The position numbers and the translations under genes are program-made. Positions 60,423 through 64,000 of a stretch of 64,000 nucleotides of DNA are shown here, one piece after another. The notes beneath the pieces were generated by a model that worked only from the letters and a program-made list of their open reading frames with translations, ran no database searches and was not told the DNA's origin. How positions within the stretch are numbered: the stretch's first letter is position 1; the number at the start of each line of letters is the position of its first letter. This DNA comes from Aphelocoma coerulescens (Eukaryota > Chordata > Aves > Passeriformes > Corvidae), in NCBI RefSeq assembly GCF_041296385.1, contig NC_091017.1, forward strand, positions 9,046,001 to 9,110,000, given 5' to 3'.

Positions 60423-62251
60423 AGACTTTTCATTGCTTCCTGAGTGATGAGCACAGACTTTCTCCATCTGCATTACATTTCGTCTCTTAGAAGGAATTAC
60501 ATGGTCTGGAGTGTTTTCACAGTCAATGAATCTAGGCTGAGTGAAATTAGGAAAAAGGCATGTTTTAGATCATAAGTGTGAAATCTGGCCCTCATTTGAA
60601 TTCAATGGTAGTATTTTGGTTGAAGAGAGTATGAAAAAAAAATCCAGCCTTTTGAGAAAAATAAGTCCTACTAACACTTCCCTCTCATGTAAATTAATAG
60701 AGTTTCATCTCTTGGATCTCTCCTGAGTTCTGTGCAAGGACATAGGAAGTTTGTCAGGCAAACAGAGATCAAAATTTATAGGGTACTTTAAAAATTAAAA
60801 CCAGTGCCCCAAATTCCACTTCAACACTTACAATATTTACAGAACACCCAGAGTTCAGTTTAAAATTTTTAATGGTATGAACACAGATTTGGTAATCAAG
60901 GAGCTGCTGCCTGGCTTAAGCTCCAGTGTTCTCAGGAATGAGCTGTTCACCCAACATACTGCATTCACTTAGTTTACACATAGAGAGAAGGAGTATAGTG
61001 CCTGAATCAGAAAGAATTAGTTTTTTCTCATGTTCTCAAATGTAAGTGGAAATCCAAACCACTTTGGACCTGCTTTAATAGTGCTGTCTCAGAATAGATA
61101 TTAAAAACACCCTTAAACACCTCATATGAAGTTATTGCAGTAACCTACAGGAAATCAAACCAGATTAGTTTGTTGTATTCAGCTTGTAGTTAGCATTTAG
61201 TGTATGGATAATGTATGTATCAGACAAAACTCACTCAAAACAATAGTAGCACAGGACAAGCATAACTCCCAGCAGCCTGAAGATCCAACAGACCTAAACC
61301 AATAATGAGGCAAGGAGTAATATGTCCACCACAACAGCTGAAAAGTTAAAATGGTCCATGAATGTTTGGAAGCTTTGGAAATGTAGAGACTTGAGGTAAG
61401 GTGTTTGGAGATGTGCTTAAAAATATTGAAGTCACAAGGTCTTTGGTGTGAGTGCACTGAAGTGCAAGTAGGTGATTTCTGAACAAATTAAAGAATACCA
61501 ATGTAAAAGCTGAAGCTGCACTTTCTTTGGCTGATGTATCTGAACCTCCTTCACAAGTGTATTGTTTTAATCAGAAAAGTTTGATTTCTTTCTTTCTTTG
61601 TTCATTTCTTAGTTTTCCAATCATTATTGTTAAAGAGTTCCCACTTTAAGGAGTGAGAACTGGCAGTATGTCAGAATCTCAGTATATTGTTGTATAACTG
61701 GAATATGTACCAGGAAAAAAAATATAAATCAAATCTGTGATGCACTATTTAATGTCAGAAACACTTTTCAGAGATAAGAGAATCCCATTACAGATGCTGA
61801 TTTTTCAAAATTATTGTAAATCATGACCAATATTCACTGAATACTAAAAATTCAATAATGGTGTATGCCATTTCATGATGCTGCCTCCAGAATTTATTTC
61901 ATGCTGAGTTACCGCTTGGCAGCCCTTCAGAATAAGGATATTTTTAATATCTCAGGTCATGTAAAACTAAACAGGTTAACCTAAACCCCTGTGCACTATC
62001 ATTTGTACAAACTGCCAATAACCATCACAAGGTAAGCACTTCTCTCCTGTGCTAGGGAATGCCACTAAGAGGATCATTTTTCTTCTCTTCTTGGTTGAAT
62101 CCGATTGTTTCACTCAATGGAGCTTCAATTCAGCCAGCTGCCTTCTGTGCACTCTAAGATAAGGAACAATCATCAGCAAAGGACATACAGGTCTCAAGAA
62201 ATTATTTAAATTCATGGTTCTTACTATATGCCACACTTACTAAAAAATGAA

Positions 62252-62286
<35 letters not shown>

Positions 62287-62888
62287 TATATATGCATATA
62301 CACCCCCATATATACATGCATATACAAAATTCACTGCCATCAAGAAATAAAAATGCTTTAAAAGACTTGCACACTTTACTGTTATGTAATCCAAGAATTT
62401 TTGGTCAAATTTGTGAGTGTGAGAGGCTAGAATTTGCTAGGAAATTGGTGTTGCAATATTCCTACAAGGGGAATGTGAAGCTTTAGGTGTTTTACAGTCT
62501 CTGCACAACATCTTGTAGTGACAGAGAAAGAGCTTTGAACAAATCTGAGGCATGTCTCTGCGTTTCATATATTCCTCCATATATTATTTGTTTTTATGAT
62601 GCCTATGTTTCCTAAGCATTCAAATAATCTAAGGACCTTTGTGTAAGTATATATTAGAAAATAAAGTGATTGAGTTAAGCTTCCTGTGATATTTAAAAGC
62701 TTGTAGAAATATCCACTTTTTAAGTTGTTGTCATATTAACTATCCATCATTTATTAGCAGTGTGTGCATAACTGTTCACTTAGCTTTGCAGGAAGAGACT
62801 CTGTTCAGAGCAACGTACTTCAGGCACTTTCTTATTGCTGGGGGGGCTTAATTTTGCTATCTTCACAAATTTTGTATATAATTTTTTG
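60423..62888. other. Intergenic AT-rich DNA, no gene seen
   Basis: 2.5 kb of AT-rich DNA with the (CA)n microsatellite at 62252-62281. No supportable gene. Confidence 0.55.
62252..62281. repeat. (CA)n microsatellite
   Basis: About 15 uninterrupted CA units followed by a TA/TGCATA-rich flank. Confidence 0.95.
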
Positions 62889-63183
62889 GAGAGTAGAGAA
62901 GTTGAGTGTGATGGGTTGTGTGTGGCAACTGGATAAAAACTAGGAGCCTGTGTGGAGTGGCCCAGGGAAAGGGGGGGGGAAAGAGGTCCAGCCTCAAAAA
63001 AAGTCAGCGAGGGGGATCCACACCCCGGCTCGCCCTGGGGTCCCTGTCCCGCCTTCACAACCAGGGATGATCCTGCTTTTGCCCCTCATGAAGGCTGCTG
63101 TCGGCAGGCTCAGTGCCGCTACTGCTGCAAAGAGCTTGTCTCTGTCAGCCTTGGCTTTGGATTTTATTTCTTCTTTTTTGGGG
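62889..63183. other. GC-rich block of unknown origin
   Basis: A GC-richer patch with a nine-G run (about 62970-62978). It is bounded on the right by telomere-like repeats. It may be part of a degraded LTR but I do not recognise it, and the 92-110-codon frames crossing it are not convincing. Confidence 0.4.
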
Positions 63184-63243
63184 GGTTAGGATTAGTGTTA
63201 GGGTTAGGGTTAAAGTTAAGATTAGAGTTAGAGTTAAGGTTAG
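63184..63243 (+). repeat. Interstitial telomere-like repeat (TTAGGG)n, degenerate
   Basis: About ten hexamers: two perfect TTAGGG units at 63198-63209, flanked by TTAGGA, TTAAAG, TTAAGA, TTAGAG and TTAAGG variants. The hexamer phase is kept throughout, so it is a decayed tandem and not chance similarity. Confidence 0.85.
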
Positions 63244-63383
63244 GCCAAGGTGATTGCGCACAACCACCTGTCTCCTTTCCCTAGCCTCAGAGATGTGTTG
63301 CGGTAAGAAATACAAAGGCTTTGGGAAATCACAGAAAGACACAGTAAACTGTCTGTCATCCAAACTTGAATTGATCGTGCCAG

Positions 63384-63580
63384 TGTCCTGTTCCGGCCAG
63401 GACAGAGTTAATTTTTGCAGTCACCAGGAGGGACATGGCCAGGACATGGAGGTTGTTCTTTACAATCTCATGTCATTTCTGGGGGTGTGGAGAACAGGTT
63501 CCTTCTGGTCGAAGAAGCACATGGAGCAGTGGGGTAACTCTGGTCCTGAGCCAGAGGGACCAGTCAGGGTGGTGTTGCTG
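63384..63580 (+). mobile_element. LTR fragment of an avian endogenous retrovirus
   Basis: Starts TGTCCTGTTCCGGCCAGGAC at 63384, continues AGAGTTAATTTTTGCAGTCA, then GGTTCCTTCTGGTCGAAGAA near 63497. The opening resembles the sense start of a common bird LTR related to the one at 56602-57193 (shared AGAGTTAATTTTC-like block). It ends where CR1 sequence starts near 63580, so it is truncated. Confidence 0.6.
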
Positions 63581-63584
63581 GAGG

Positions 63585-64000
63585 CTAGGAGGGGTCTGCA
63601 GAGGGACCTGGACAGGCTGGATAGATGAGCCCAATCAAACAATGTGAGGTCTAACAAGTCCAAGTGCTGGGTCCTGCACTTTGGCCAGAACAGCCCCCTG
63701 CAGCCCTACAGGCTGGGGACAGAGTGGCTGGAGAGCAGCCAGGCAGAAAAGGACCTGGGGGTACTGGTCAGCTGCTGACAGAACACAAGCCAGCAGTGTG
63801 CCCAGGTGGCCAAGAAAGCCAATGGCATCCTGGCCTGGATCCGGAATAGTGTGGCCAGCAGGACCAGGGAAGTCATTCTTCCCCTGTACTTGGCACTGGT
63901 GGGGCTGCACTTTGGGCACTGTGTCCAGTTCTGGGCCCTCCAATTTAGGAAGGATGTTGAGATGCTGGAATTCATCCAGAGAAGGGCAACCAGGCTAGTG
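63585..64000 (+). mobile_element. CR1 LINE copy with near-intact ORF2 end, cut by the window edge
   Basis: Plus-strand CR1. One frame reads through almost to the edge with recognisable ORF2 blocks: [54 protein letters not shown] and [10 protein letters not shown]. Only one in-frame stop (TGA, 63776-63778) interrupts about 340 bp from 63659, so this copy is less decayed than the others in the window. It continues beyond 64000. Confidence 0.9.

Overview
The window reads as a gene-poor, AT-rich stretch of a bird chromosome, most likely a songbird. The lineage rests on repeat content: truncated CR1 LINE copies in both orientations, with recognisable ORF2 remnants, and at least seven solo or fragmentary endogenous-retrovirus LTRs whose sequence resembles LTRs common in avian genomes. 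There is no bacterial-style gene packing and no recognised multi-exon cellular gene. The organism call is inference.

Layout. 491-1434: solo LTR (+). 2407-8597: a compound GC-rich block with two LTR-like direct repeats of about 0.92-0.96 kb (2407-3326 and 7638-8597), both pointing to the minus strand. Between them lie a CR1 copy split by a third partial LTR-like copy and a 480-bp pyrimidine tract, and then one long intact minus-strand open frame (5436-7346, 636 codons from its ATG). 15283-16013: solo LTR (+). 26851-27108: CR1 (-). 35977-36578: solo LTR (-). 38551-39124: solo LTR (+). 44468-45050: CR1 (-). 47409-47915: TTTCC repeat plus CR1 (+). 50439-51068: solo LTR (+) related to the one at 15.3 kb. 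53605-54507: LTR (-). 56602-57193: LTR (-). 59374-60422: a near-perfect inverted duplication with arms of about 147 bp. 63184-63243: interstitial telomere-like repeat. 63384-63580: LTR fragment. 63585-64000: CR1 (+) running off the right edge. The remaining AT-rich DNA holds microsatellites and short palindromes and no gene I can support.

The main point of interest is the 636-codon intronless gene candidate. It is acidic, with two blocks of an 11-12-residue repeat, a central hydrophobic/aromatic patch and a basic tail. I do not recognise the family. Its place between two same-orientation LTR-like repeats, each with a TATA box and an AATAAA signal on the gene's strand, suggests a gene carried or propagated by a repeat element. 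No gag, pol, clear primer-binding site, polypurine tract or target-site duplication is visible, so this stays a hypothesis. The second point of interest is the inverted duplication at 59.4-60.4 kb, which no nearby repeat explains.

Many long open frames here begin at GTG or TTG, or are antisense shadows of GC-rich repeats. They are not annotated as genes.
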